Assembly (NCBI GenBank): GCA_003439945.1
Contig: QVRM01002439.1
Span: forward strand, 1-64,000
Reading direction: 5' to 3'
From: Dermanyssus gallinae
Taxonomy: Eukaryota; Arthropoda; Arachnida; Mesostigmata; Dermanyssidae
Length of the DNA stretch: 64,000 nt
Shown piece by piece: positions 12,516-23,353 of this stretch. Under the pieces are notes generated by a model. The model saw only the letters and a program-made list of their open reading frames with translations. It ran no database searches and was not told the DNA's origin. The position numbers were made by a program, and so were the translations under genes. Each line of letters begins with the position of its first letter. The stretch's first letter is position 1.

Positions 12516-14087
12516 TAATAAAGCCGAGTTTCTTCTACAACTGGTGTCGCCCGTCTCGTTGGTGCTAGGCAAGATGAGTCTCCTTCTGTAATGACCCCTT
12601 GATGGACTGGGAATTAGAACCTCTAAGGGTTCAACCTTCTATGTTGATCTTCCACATAATAATGGTAAGAAATAAGTAATTAATAGTAGTAGTAATAATA
12701 GAATACTTACCATCGGCAGAGAATTACTACCGTGACTATTAGTACCATGTGCTGCATAATGTATGCATGTGAATATATACCTACACACGCTTAGGTATGG
12801 ACGTGATTGTTTTTTGGTTCCTTGGTGGGAACTAAGAGATTGTCAGTCAGCAGGATAACAGAACGACCAGTAGTGTTTGTCTAACGGAGTCTGACGGTGT
12901 CGACTCGTCAAGGGGTCTCTCTCTCGCTGACTCTTCCCCATCTCCTATCAGAGCCAGCAGAGCCGAGCTTGGTGTAATTCTGCTCCAACCTGTCGTTGTC
13001 CTCGAACGCCTCTATGAGCCCGCACCCCTAAGCTCAAGGAGCTAAGCGCTTGCTCAAGCGTCCGACGTCCGACAGACTAGCTCGAATCGGAAAATCCGTT
13101 CAACGCAACGGAAGCAGCTACGCGGTCGGGGGCTGGTGGGGGGGGGGGGTCATGACACATCCTCCAGGACAAGGGAGGTTGTTGTTGTTGATAATGGTGA
13201 TGATGATAAAGACAACGCCGACAAAAAAGGCCACGGCAGCTGGTGGTGGACTCTTCGCCTTCGAATTCATCGTGTAGTCTAGTCGATGGTGGGGGGTGGG
13301 CTGTTGTCGTTCTTCCCCAATCTAAGGGCGAGGGGAGAGGCCTTCAAGCCAGGGGTGGACGAAGGCAAACAAGAGCCGACGGGGCAGCAGCAACCTTCAT
13401 CGGTGGGCCGTACGCAGGTCCGGCCATCCGCCTTCCTTATTTTAATAATACCACGCTTACCGGGAAATTGGATATAGTCGCTGGGTAGATAAATAGATAA
13501 GGTGGGTGGAAGGAGGAGCAGGGCCCAAACCCGCCTGACGCTACCCAAGCACACACGCACACATGCGTATTGGGGGCAGAAGGAACCCAAAAACACACGT
13601 GTTTACATGACTAGTACTCTCGACGCTCTGTACACGAGCACCCGAACTTGTTCAGCAAAACTGTTGATGATCTCATGCTGTCCGTGTTAACGCAGATTAA
13701 TAGGAATTATTATAAACTTGCCGTATATTAATAGTAGCGTTGAAAGCTTGCCATGGACAGCCAAGCAAAGACTCGATGACGTACGGTCGTGACCGTCAGC
13801 ATTGATTAATGAACGGCGCTACGTTGACATAAATACGCGATTGACTTATAAATGTTTGCGTATAAATAGTATCACTTAGCAGACCATTAGAATCAATTTA
13901 TAGTCGAGCCAAAGCAGCTCTTCCGACTCTCGAGAATATAAGCATTGCCAATTATGTATGTGCTTATATAAGCGTCATTTACTTTATTATTTATATGCTT
14001 TATACAACGTATCGTACACCTTTACACCACGTGTGGTCAATTAAGTGAGAGGAATCCGTTTTTTTGTTTTGTTTATCGTAATATTGT
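12516..14087. other. No recognisable gene
   Basis: Mixed composition with a G run at 13138-13149 and a GC-rich part around 13.0-13.6 kb. Overlapping open frames on both strands (to 105 codons) have no recognisable domain. Confidence 0.45.
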
Positions 14088-14366
14088 TTACTTATATAAC
14101 TTTTTATGTTAGCACTCTGGAGTGAACAATTGTCTCAGCGTGAACGTGTAGTCCCGGGTTATCTAACCCAGGATCAGCCCAGTTCGACAATGTGCCCCGA
14201 ACAGATGCTGCGTTTCCTCGTTGAATGTCGAGCGACAGCCTCTAATGCAAAAATTCCGATGATCTCGAGTTTCCCGTGAAAAGGTATTTTCTACATTTGT
14301 TAGCTTTTGCTAACCTGGACGCATGACCTGCCTGGTCCGCACCTGCACCGACCATCGCATCGAGGA
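14088..14366 (-). mobile_element. Inverted 3'-end fragment of the same retrotransposon family
   Basis: Read on the minus strand, this matches the last part of the copy ending at 17.3 kb: GGTCGGTGCAGGTGCGGACC, GGTTAGC...GCTAACAAATG, then AGGCTGTCGCT, CAACGAGGAAA, TGTTCGGGGCACATTG and the 3' UTR CAATTGT...AGTGCTAACATAA to TTATATAA. About 100 bp are missing internally near 14280. It lies head to head with the two plus-strand copies. Confidence 0.85.
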
Positions 14367-14723
14367 ATCAGTTATATATGTGGGCCATTTCACAACTTAG
14401 AACTAAGAAGTATCAAGTCTATAGCGTTGTGTTTTTAGCTGATATGAAAGGATCTCGATGTAGCTCGTTTTCAAAAGCGTGGTTGAATTAAGCTAGTTTG
14501 AGCAGACAAAGGGGGATATAACACTGTTTGCTAGAGCGGTCTATACGCTCAGTAACAATGCGCCATTATATCAGTGACAATGTAATGTAGCAACGACCCA
14601 ACGTCCTACGGGACCGGAAGGATAATTTTTCTTGCGCTCAGTATGGCATCTGCCACAATAAAAAATTGAATTAAAACAGTAAAAATAAATTTTGTCTTGT
14701 AGAACGAGGTGTTTCATAAATTC

Positions 14724-14759
14724 TCTAAAAACAACAGTTTAAGAACTGTTGTTTTTAGA
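14724..14759. repeat. Perfect 16-bp hairpin, 4-nt loop
   Basis: Arms TCTAAAAACAACAGTT (14724-14739) and AACTGTTGTTTTTAGA (14744-14759) pair exactly around TAAG. It lies just before the (TA)n tract and the truncated retrotransposon copy. Confidence 0.85.
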
Positions 14760-14760
14760 A

Positions 14761-14795
<35 letters not shown>

Positions 14796-14797
14796 CA

Positions 14798-17305
14798 TTG
14801 CCAGCCGCAAAACACGCTGATAACGTCAACAGGACGTTTACATCCCACCAGGCTCGGGCAGAAGACCTTGATGTTAACACACTACTTATCGATATCCAGG
14901 CAAACATGCGTCATGCCAAACTGTTACGCATTTTACCTAAATCTGTGCGGTCCACTGTTGCGGAGGAGCTCACTAAGGTCTTCCCAAATGTCGCCAAGGT
15001 CAACGACCTCTCCGCCTGGTACTCCTTGTTCTCCTTTGCTCCGGTCGTGTTGCGACTCCCTCGGGCCAGAAAGGATGCTCAATCCCTGTCTATTCTGATC
15101 AGGAAGAACCTACGCGACTTTTCGTCGTGATTAAGGCTTAGGGATCTGACACACGAGGGATCAGGACGCAAAATGATGGCCCACTTCGAGGATGACCTTT
15201 CCAGACGAGTGAAAGTCAAGCTGTCGGAAGGCGATATCTCCGGTGCTGCCAGATTGGTGAGCTCTCAGGATATGCTAGCGACAGCCAACGAAAATACAGA
15301 AGCTCTCCGCTCCAAACATCCAGATGCGCCTACGGATCTCTCCATGCCCACACCACCGGCAGTCACACTGCCTTCTTCAACCTCACGGGAAGAGATACTG
15401 AGTGCGATGAAGACATTTAGCAGAAGTTTAGCGGCCGGCTTAGACTTTATACGACCCCGTCTGTTGCAGGACTTGTTGTCTGGTGCGCTGGGCAGCACGG
15501 CCGGTCGACTGGCGGACGCCATTGCTAAAGTGGTGGATGTACTCAGATGGGGTTCGCCCCCGTCTTGTCTTTTACCGCTCATCTTTGGGGCAAGGATGTT
15601 TGCATTAAAAAAAAAGATGGCTCATTACGTCCGATCGCTTGTTCCTGAGTCGTTCGCAGACTGGCGGCCAAAATCGACTGCTACGATAATAGGGAAGCTA
15701 TTTCAGCAACTCTTGGCCAACACCAGCTAGGATTCGCTACCCCGGGGGGTACAGAGGTAGTAGTCCACTGTGCTCGTGCATTTTTGCAATCGCGCAAATT
15801 GCCAACGGTGATGGTTAAGCTGGACTTCCGAAACGCCTTCAATAGCGTCCGGAGGGATCATTTGCTTCGAGCCGTCAAGTCGTGGGCACCATTACTGTTT
15901 CACCAGACGAACCTGGCCTATGGTTCAGAACCATCCCACCTGGTAATGCCCCACAACGCTAAGCTATCGCAGACAGATCTTCAGCAGGGCGATCCCCTGG
16001 GTCCTCCACTTTTTGTTTGTGTATTAAGGAATTGGTGGATTCACTGCAGTCCCCCCTTAATGCCTGGTACTTAGATGACGGTATTCTGGGCGGGGACCTC
16101 CCGACCGTACTTGACGACATACGGAAAGTTATTGAATTTGGTGCTATTAGCGGTCTGACATTGAACCCGGTTAAATGTGAAGTACATGTCACAGCTCACA
16201 ACAAAGTTGAGCCGTTAGATTTAACTAACCTTTTTGACTTACTTCCGGGCTGTCGTGTAGTGGACAAGGTTAACCTGGAGCTGCTATGTGTCCCCTTATT
16301 GCCGGAAGGCATTGCAAAGGCATTAGACAGCCTAAAAGCATTATTGGACAGTGATGAGTGGGACGCCTATAACGGGGAACTTCAAAGACTGACCGACGAA
16401 TTGTCGTTGTTATTTGAATCACCTCCCGACGATAGGGCTAACTAGGGCAATTGGACAACCCCCCTACAAGAAAAGCGACTAGCAAGCTTGATTAATAGAG
16501 CACCGTCTGTTGCCGATAAAGCCAGGCTTCGAGCTGTTAGTAGTCAAGGGGCTGGGGCTTGGCTACACGCCTTACCATGTCCTCGAATTGGAACTCTGTT
16601 GGACGACGAGATCACGCGCATAAGCGCAGGGCTGCGGCTTGGTGTTGACCTAGTCGTGCCCCACCGATGTCGTTGTGGTGATTTTGTGGACGCGTTGGCC
16701 CATCATGGCCTGTCATGCGCGTTAAGTGCAGGCCGACGAGCACGTCACTCTGCTCTAAATGACACCTTTAGTCGCGTACTTCGATCTGCCGGCTTCCCAT
16801 GTGTTTTACAGCCCCCGGGTCTATCGAGGGATGACGGAAAAAGACCTGACGGCCTGACTTTGACGCCCTTTGAGCGTGGCCGCAATGCTTGTTTGGGACG
16901 CAACTGTAACCGACTCATTAGCCTCTTCGACGGTCGGTGCAGGTGCGGACCGAGCAGGTCATGCTTCCAGGTTAGCTGAGGCTAACAAATGCAGGAAATA
17001 TTCCAGTGTGGATTAGCCGCACGAATTTTGTCCGTTGGCGTTCGAGACTATGGGAACTGCAGGCCCCCTTACGCTCAAACTGATTCAACGCGTGGGCAGA
17101 AGCCTTAATCTTTCGACAGGAGACTCGAGAGCATCCGCATTCTTGCGTCAGAGGCTGTCGCTTGACATCCAACGAGGAAATGCAGCGTCTGTTCGGGGCA
17201 CATTGCTGAACTGGGCTAACCCTGGGTTAGAGAACCCGTAATCACACGTTCGCACGGAGGCAATTGTCCACTCCAAAGTGCTAACATAACGAACTTATAT
17301 AAATA
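14798..17305 (+). mobile_element. Decayed 5'-truncated second copy of the two-ORF retrotransposon
   Basis: Follows the ORF2 of the intact copy, in pieces: 14798-15127 (N-terminal region after the finger), 15173-15730 (includes SLAAGLDFIRPRLLQDLL), 15784-16074 (motif A VKLDFRNAFNSVRRDHLL, motif B TDLQQGDPLGPPLF), 16017-16445 (motif C WYLDDG), 16488-16979 (CRCGDFVDALAHHGLSC, RPDG) and 17035-17241 (RQRLSLDIQRGNAASV). ORF1 and the finger are absent. Stops and frameshifts separate the pieces. About 150 codons of the thumb region are missing near 16320-16450. The 3' UTR runs to the TTATATAA at about 17296. A (TA)n tract abuts the 5' end (14764-14794). Confidence 0.88.
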
Positions 17306-18319
17306 ATAAAATTCTTCAGATATATATAGCATGGTCTCTGAATATCAGCGAAATGGTTTATCATCGATTCTTAATAAGAATCGCTTAAAGAAATTTCGAT
17401 TAATAGCAGGGAACAGTCAATAATTGCTAAGCAGTTTGCTCAAGGGCTTCTAGAAGTTTTTAGTGCTAGATTATACTGTTCGTGGCATTGAATGGATAGT
17501 AAAATTACTAAAATTTGTTATCCATATGTGGTTGAGTGGATATAGATTTACAAACTGTGGGATTACAAGAGATCTCACAACATCCCAGAGTGTTTGGAAG
17601 AAAAGTCCGCTTTCGTCTGGAATAATTCAACGTAAATTATAATTTCGGATTCTGTCTAAAACAAGCATACGTAAAAAAGAAATAACAAACGCATCCGCAC
17701 GCTTTATGAGAATTATTTTGTTATCTCTAAAAATGTATTCTATGAGGATCCGACATCCAGGGGACGGCGGTAATCACATCTTGAATCGAATCACCATCGA
17801 AATAAAAAGTTTTGTAATCCCTTCATGTTTGACTTGAGCCTTCACATATATATATATATATATTTTTTTTTTCGGTGTTCGATGCGACGGTGGGCGGACG
17901 TGTTCTACATCTGCTCCTGTTTATGTGATTCGTTTATCTAGCTAAAGTGAGACATTGCAAGGAAACTTGCTACAGTGACAGTGCAAACTGTTAGGCTTCG
18001 AGTGTGGTGCAAAACGCACTTAAAAGTGCACAAGCTAGTGCTGACGGGGCTTTGACTCCGTTTAGCCTGACAGGCGGTGGCGTTCGATCTGCAACGTCAC
18101 CGTAGAAGGTGTTTGTTTACGTTTTGCGCTGCTTCGCTATCTTAGCGTGAAGCAACGGCGCATCGCCAGCTGACTTCGTGGAAGAAGCGGGAAGACCCCG
18201 ATTTCTAGAAGTCCCGGGTTCAACGCGAGATTGTGTCAAATCTTTTTTTAAAATAGTTTTAACGTTTTTAATTGATTGTAATTGTGAAATTCTAATAGCG
18301 TGTCGTTTTATACGGCATC

Positions 18320-19767
18320 ATGCCAGCGGACCCTGAAGAGCAACCTCCCCCCCCTAGTCCAGATATAAATAGGCTTCGAAGCGCTATTAACACCGACGAT
18401 AACCGTGGTGCTAATGGCATTGAGGGGACTTTAACAACGAATTCAGCTTCCACTGCAAAGAATGACTGTGTCCCGGGGGCAAAACGGAGAAAAAATTCAA
18501 ACCACAGTGATAGTGAAGATGACCAGGGATTCGTGACGGTGCAGAAAAAATCAACTCGTCGGATTGTTTCGCGCGAGCAGAAACAGCTGGACAACCTGAA
18601 AGAGCGCATCCAAGCTGGCTCAATGGGGACTTTCAAGGTGATCATACGGAAGAAACAAACAAATGTACAGGAGAAGTCTGAATTTGCAGAGGGATCTCTA
18701 TTGAAGATGTTTAAGTGCATTCATGAGATGTTTCCTTCATGCAGAATTTCTGGTGGGAGTGAAGGCATTGTATTATGGGCCCCAACTATTGACACGGCCA
18801 AGCAAATACTCGCAGTGTCAATAATAGGCGATATACCAGTGACGGCAATTTGTGCATCAATTTCAAGATTCCGCGCACGCATCCACGGCGTACCCACGAT
18901 ATTCACAGAAAGTAAATTGTTTCGGAACTGTCTGGTTATGGTGTGATTGAAGTTCGTCGTTTACACACTAGCGAACGGGGCACAAAAAAGCCGCTAACGA
19001 AAGTGGTTCTAACTTTTGATCAGCAGCCACCCGCTTCGCTATTTTTAGGGTATAAGATGCACAATGTGGTTTTAGAAGCCGACCAGCCAACTTTATGTTT
19101 TAAGTGCCAACGCACGGGCCATATAGCGAGTAGCTGTACGTTGCAACGCGCATGCCGTAAATGCGGGGGAGCAGATCACCTGGCGGCTGAGTGCACCAAT
19201 ACCCCCAAGTGTGTAAACTGCAAAGGTGCTCACGCAGCAGGATCACCTAATTGTCCGAGACTGTTCTACCAGAGGGAACGCAATCGTATCCTATTAGAAG
19301 CTCGAACTCTTCAACAGGTGAGGATTGTACATCCTACAGCCATCATTGGAGACGAGCTGGAAATGCCGAAAATACCTCCTCAGGTTGCTGCAACCACGGA
19401 AGCCGTAACGCCAGGCCCAAGTTACGCTTCAGTTGTCAGAGGTATCTCGTCAGCAGCTGACGACCGAACGCCTCAGTTAATTCTCCCGAAGCCTGCGGTT
19501 CCCCCACGCAAAGCTGCTAAGAAGTCAAGTCAATATATGAGAAGTTATGGCCGTCCACGCGTTCGACGTTACCGAGGACTGGCTCTCAAGTCGAGCCGCA
19601 AGTCTACTCAGACAGCTACAGCCACCCTTGGAAATTTAGGCTCGGTTGCAGATGCGTTGAAAACTGTGAGCCCTGATTTGGCAGAAGCTATTAAAGTGGT
19701 GACAGAGGTACTACAGCCCTTGTTAGCTCTGTTACCACTGGCGAAAAAACTCAGAAAATGCTCATAA
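18320..19767 (+). pseudogene. ORF1, gag-like RNA-binding protein with three CCHC knuckles (one frameshift)
   Basis: Nucleocapsid-like protein expected to bind the element RNA. Frame 1 (18320-18946, 208 aa) has an acidic/basic N-terminus and an RRM-like region (TFKVIIRKKQ ... ILAVSIIGDIPVTAI). Frame 2 (to 19767) continues with GVIEVRRLHTSERGTKKP, VVLTFDQQPPASL, then zinc knuckles CFKCQRTGHIASSC, CRKCGGADHLAAEC and CVNCKGAHAAGSPNC, and a basic tail. This is the jockey/I/R1 gag layout. The two frames join at a T run near 18919-18922; loss of one T would explain the break. It could be a real mutation or a base-calling error. Combined length is about 482 codons. Confidence 0.85.
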
Positions 19768-19769
19768 TG
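19765..19769 (+). promoter_or_regulatory. UAAUG stop-start junction between ORF1 and ORF2
   Basis: ORF1 ends in TAA (19765-19767) and an in-frame ORF2 ATG begins on its last A (19767-19769). The same motif is known to couple termination and re-initiation in some non-LTR elements (SART1 is the described case). Coupling here is inferred from the motif. Confidence 0.6.
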
Positions 19770-22664
19770 CCAGATAATACCTTATCATCGCAAGATCCCG
19801 CAGTTCCTTCGTCCTCTTCAGCTAGCCATAAATCCGACTGCCCAATATGTCGAAAGACATTTACTTCAAGGGGCTTACGGAGACACATAAATTCTATGCA
19901 TCCAGGATCAAACGCCTATAGGCAGCCTGCTACAGAAGACACGCGTGTACAACTTTCATACATGACATCTCATATTCAGTTTGTTTTTAAAAATGTAAGG
20001 ATGATACGTATAATACCCAAAACAGCAAGAAGGTTTGTGCTAGAATGCCTTGTGAAGGTCGAAAACGATGTAGTAACCTACAATCATAATTCAGCATGGT
20101 TGTCTCTACTATTGTTTGGCCCTCTTATACTTCGCCTTCCTAACGTCAAAAATGAGTCGTGTTCGCTGGCAGACATTATACGCTCAAACCTTAGAGACTT
20201 TGAGAACGGTCTCAGACTCGACGGATTGGCCGGTCAAGTCGGCCACCAGAAGCACAGAAAAATTGGCACTTCTGAAGAAGACCTAAAAAGAAGAGTGGTT
20301 GCAAAGTTAACAGATGGTGATGTGTCGGGCGCTGCAAGGCTCATAAGCTCATGCGACACGTTCGGTGCCGAGTCCGACCACGTAGAAGCTCTACGTGACA
20401 AGCATCCCTGCGCACCAACGGACTTGAGGTGGACAGATCCTCCTGCCGAATCGTCCCCCGCGGAAAGCTTCCACGTGTCAAAGGAAGATATTTACCGCGC
20501 AGTAGGAAGCTTTTCTAGAAGCTCCGCTGCGGGTCTTGACTTCATTCGACCAAGGCTTCTGCAAGATTTACTTTCTCGAGCAATGGGTAAACGAGCGGAG
20601 GCTTTGGCCGATGCACTTGCTAAACTCATTGAAATTTTACTACGAGGAGAGCCGCCAAGAGATCTCAGACCAATCATATTTGGAGCGAGGTTATTTGCTC
20701 TGAAAAAGAAGGATGGCACAACCCGCCCTATTGCATGCTCATCTACACTCCGCAGGATAGCAGCAAAGATCGCCTGCTGGAAAAATTCGTCGCGAATTGA
20801 GGAAGCAATAGGTGACCACCAGCTTGGCTTTGCTGCTAGAAGTGGAACAGAAGTGGCGATCCATGCCGCACGAGCCTATCTTGAATCTAGGTCAGAAGAC
20901 ATAGTCATGGTCAAACTAGATTTTCAGAATGCTTTTAACAACGTTCGACGTGACCATCTTTTAAAAGCTGTTGTATCCCATGCGCCTGATTTATACCACT
21001 ACTTTGTGCAGGCATACAGAAACCCAACTCAACTGCTATTGATGGACCACGTCATACTCTCACAGTCGGGCCTGCAGCAGGGCGACCCATTAGGGCCTCC
21101 ACTGTTTTGCCTCGCCATCAAGGAGCTAATAGACTCTCTCGAGTCCCCATTTAATGTATGGTACTTAGATGATGGCGTGTTAGCTGGTGACCCTGTAATA
21201 GTGGCCCGCGATATTCGGAAAATACTGGATTTTGCAACAAAAAGCGGGTTATGTCTCAACCCACAAAAATGCGAACTTTTTGTGTCGGGATCATCAATAT
21301 CCGACTCCTCGATCAGACTGATAACCGACCTTCTTCCAGAATGTATCCGGACAAATAGGGCCAACCTTACCTTATTAGCCGTGCCACTTCTTGACGACGG
21401 GAAGGAAGAACAGTTATCTGGCTGGGTGGATAAGTTAAAATCCTCCTCAAGCCGCTTGGGTCTTTTAGGTGCACACAGGGGATTGTTCTTATTAAGGTCT
21501 TGCTTCTCGACAGCACGGGTAAACCACCTGCTTCGTGGGATTGACCTAACGCAAGATTTAAATATTCTAGAACAATTGAACACCCACACGTTGAACTCCC
21601 TGTCTTCCTTACTTAACCTAAGTTTACCAGAGACAGCCCGCAGACAAGCCCTTCTGCCAGTGGCAAACGGAGGCCTAGGCATTCCAGACGCTGTCTTGGT
21701 CGCAGGTCCCGCGGTAGTCGCTTCAATGTCTAGTACCTGGCATAGGGCGTCAAAGATACTAGACTTCCCAGCCGTCGAGCGGTTACGTTCACTACTAGAA
21801 GATTCTAAGGAGTGTCTCTTGGCACGCACCGGAGCACCCCCTCCAGAAGAACCTACTTCCCAGGCAAGCTGGACCGCGCCGTTGGAGGACATACAACTCG
21901 CCAATATTTTTAATTCAACAGAAGACGAGGTGGAAAAAGCACGGCTCCGAGCAGTTTCATCTAGTGGTGCTGGTGCATGGCTCAATGCCCTACCGAGTGC
22001 TCCCGTTGGAACTCTCTTAGATGACTTCGTCGTCAGGATCTGCGTTGGCCTCCGCCTTGGAGTCCCTCTAGTCGAGGAACATGAGTGCAGCTGTGGCGAA
22101 AAGGTCTCACCTCTTGGTCACCATGGCTTATCTTGCATCCGCAGTTTAGGCCGTAGGACGAGACATGCTGCGTTAAATGATACCCTGGCCCGTGCTCTAA
22201 GGTCTTCCGGCTACCCTTGTGTTCTCGAACCCGCAGGCTTGTACACAGACGACTCTCGTCGACCTGATGGGATGACCCTAACAGCTTTTGAAGGTGGGAA
22301 GACACTTGCCTGGGACGCTACCGTGACTGACTCTTTAGCACCTTCAATGGTCAGTCACGGCGCTACCCAGGCTGGTTATGCTGTTTCGCATGCGGAAAGA
22401 AATAAGTGTCGGAAGTATGCACATATTGGAGACTCTATGGACTTTCGACCTTTTGCCTTTGAGACCTTAGGGGGCCCAGGTAAAATTACTGAGGGAGTTA
22501 TTACTAAGATATGCAAGTGTCTCAGATTGGCTACGGGGGACCCACGCGCTGGTGATTTTTTTCGGCAAAGGCTATCATTGGATATACAACGTGGAAACGC
22601 CACGGCGGTGCTTGGCACCTTGTCCAGGTGGTCTACACCAGGCCTGGACCTAGGGCTGATGTAG
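19767..22664 (+). CDS. ORF2: C2H2 finger, reverse transcriptase, CCHC and restriction-like endonuclease
   Basis: Intact 965-residue frame (968 if the ATG at 19758 is used; numbering below is from 19758). The N-terminal C2H2 finger uses C28, C31, H43 and H48, as DNA-binding fingers do in R2-type proteins. RT motifs: FALKKKDGTTRPIA, motif A VKLDFQNAFNN (D388), motif B SGLQQGDPLGPPLF, motif C WYLDDG (D471, D472), motif D GLCLNPQKCELF. The linker knuckle CSCGEKVSPLGHHGLSC fits Cx1Cx8Hx4C. The endonuclease signature is RPDG...WDATVTD (D837, D853), the PD-(D/E)xK style. I favour the start at 19767 because its A is shared with the ORF1 stop. This copy could be functional; ORF1 is the weak part. Confidence 0.9.
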   Translation: MPDNTLSSQDPAVPSSSSASHKSDCPICRKTFTSRGLRRHINSMHPGSNAYRQPATEDTRVQLSYMTSHIQFVFKNVRMIRIIPKTARRFVLECLVKVENDVVTYNHNSAWLSLLLFGPLILRLPNVKNESCSLADIIRSNLRDFENGLRLDGLAGQVGHQKHRKIGTSEEDLKRRVVAKLTDGDVSGAARLISSCDTFGAESDHVEALRDKHPCAPTDLRWTDPPAESSPAESFHVSKEDIYRAVGSFSRSSAAGLDFIRPRLLQDLLSRAMGKRAEALADALAKLIEILLRGEPPRDLRPIIFGARLFALKKKDGTTRPIACSSTLRRIAAKIACWKNSSRIEEAIGDHQLGFAARSGTEVAIHAARAYLESRSEDIVMVKLDFQNAFNNVRRDHLLKAVVSHAPDLYHYFVQAYRNPTQLLLMDHVILSQSGLQQGDPLGPPLFCLAIKELIDSLESPFNVWYLDDGVLAGDPVIVARDIRKILDFATKSGLCLNPQKCELFVSGSSISDSSIRLITDLLPECIRTNRANLTLLAVPLLDDGKEEQLSGWVDKLKSSSSRLGLLGAHRGLFLLRSCFSTARVNHLLRGIDLTQDLNILEQLNTHTLNSLSSLLNLSLPETARRQALLPVANGGLGIPDAVLVAGPAVVASMSSTWHRASKILDFPAVERLRSLLEDSKECLLARTGAPPPEEPTSQASWTAPLEDIQLANIFNSTEDEVEKARLRAVSSSGAGAWLNALPSAPVGTLLDDFVVRICVGLRLGVPLVEEHECSCGEKVSPLGHHGLSCIRSLGRRTRHAALNDTLARALRSSGYPCVLEPAGLYTDDSRRPDGMTLTAFEGGKTLAWDATVTDSLAPSMVSHGATQAGYAVSHAERNKCRKYAHIGDSMDFRPFAFETLGGPGKITEGVITKICKCLRLATGDPRAGDFFRQRLSLDIQRGNATAVLGTLSRWSTPGLDLGLM

Positions 22665-22710
22665 TTTGTCGTCACGTTCGCTAGGGGACAATTGTTAACC
22701 CCGTTACAAG

Positions 22711-22744
<34 letters not shown>

Positions 22745-23285
22745 CGAATAGCGCCCTTTTTTCCTCTGAAGCTGTTTCTCGTATTGCTCGTTCAGCATGA
22801 AGATCGTGGAAACCCACGTTGTAACGAGGTATGTGAGCTAGGTGGTGGTTGAATGCTGTAGGGAGTCGTCTATGAACTTGCACCGTCGAATTGCGCTGAA
22901 GGCGCCATAAGCTGCAAACACAGCAAAGCGATGCTCACAGCAGATAATGACATCCTGTGCGAATGCATTTAGGAAGGAAGCTTATTATTATTGCGAAACA
23001 TGCTTACGCGACCCGGGCGGGACAACCAGCCAAGTGATGAAATACGCATGGACCGGAATAAACGAAGAAGATGGAAACGGCCAAGCACCTACAACGCAAT
23101 TTGTGCCTGTGTGTATGTATTTACAAATCGAGCAACATTTCTACTAATGTCGTCAACGCCTAAACCCCCAGAGAAGTTTCAATAGGGTGTGGTACTAACC
23201 AGTGTCCCTGTCGTATGAGCATGTACTTTCTAGGGAGCCACCCTGATACTGTGGTTTGGTACTTGGTTCACATTAGAAATACAAA

Positions 23286-23288
<3 letters not shown>

Positions 23289-23349
<61 letters not shown>
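23289..23349. repeat. (TA)n flanking the Tc1 insertion on the left
   Basis: About 30 TA units, immediately followed by the Tc1 end at 23354. The shorter tract at 24901-24920 on the other side is probably the other half of the same target. Confidence 0.95.

Positions 23350-23353
<4 letters not shown>

Larger units (their letters stand above)
17865..22712 (+). mobile_element. Two-ORF non-LTR retrotransposon: gag-like ORF1 plus RT/restriction-like endonuclease ORF2
   Basis: Near-complete element of about 4.8 kb. The ends are inferred: TA-rich tracts abut both sides (17848-17862 and 22711-22741), and the 3' end aligns with two relatives at 17.3 and 14.1 kb. About 450 bp of 5' UTR precede ORF1 (18320). 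ORF1 ends in the UAAUG motif that starts ORF2 (19765-19769). The 3' UTR is only about 50 bp and has no long poly(A). ORF2 has no AP-endonuclease domain; its cleavage domain is at the C-terminus, as in the R2/R4/CRE group. The flanks are not rDNA. Confidence 0.85.

Noticed and set aside
21029..21985. 318-codon open frame on the minus strand
   Set aside because: It lies wholly antisense to the retrotransposon ORF2, whose RT and endonuclease motifs are clear. It has no motif of its own.
18320..22664. R2 element in 28S rDNA
   Set aside because: ORF2 is R2-like in layout, but the flanks are TA repeats and anonymous DNA, not rRNA gene sequence. A gag-like ORF1 is also present.
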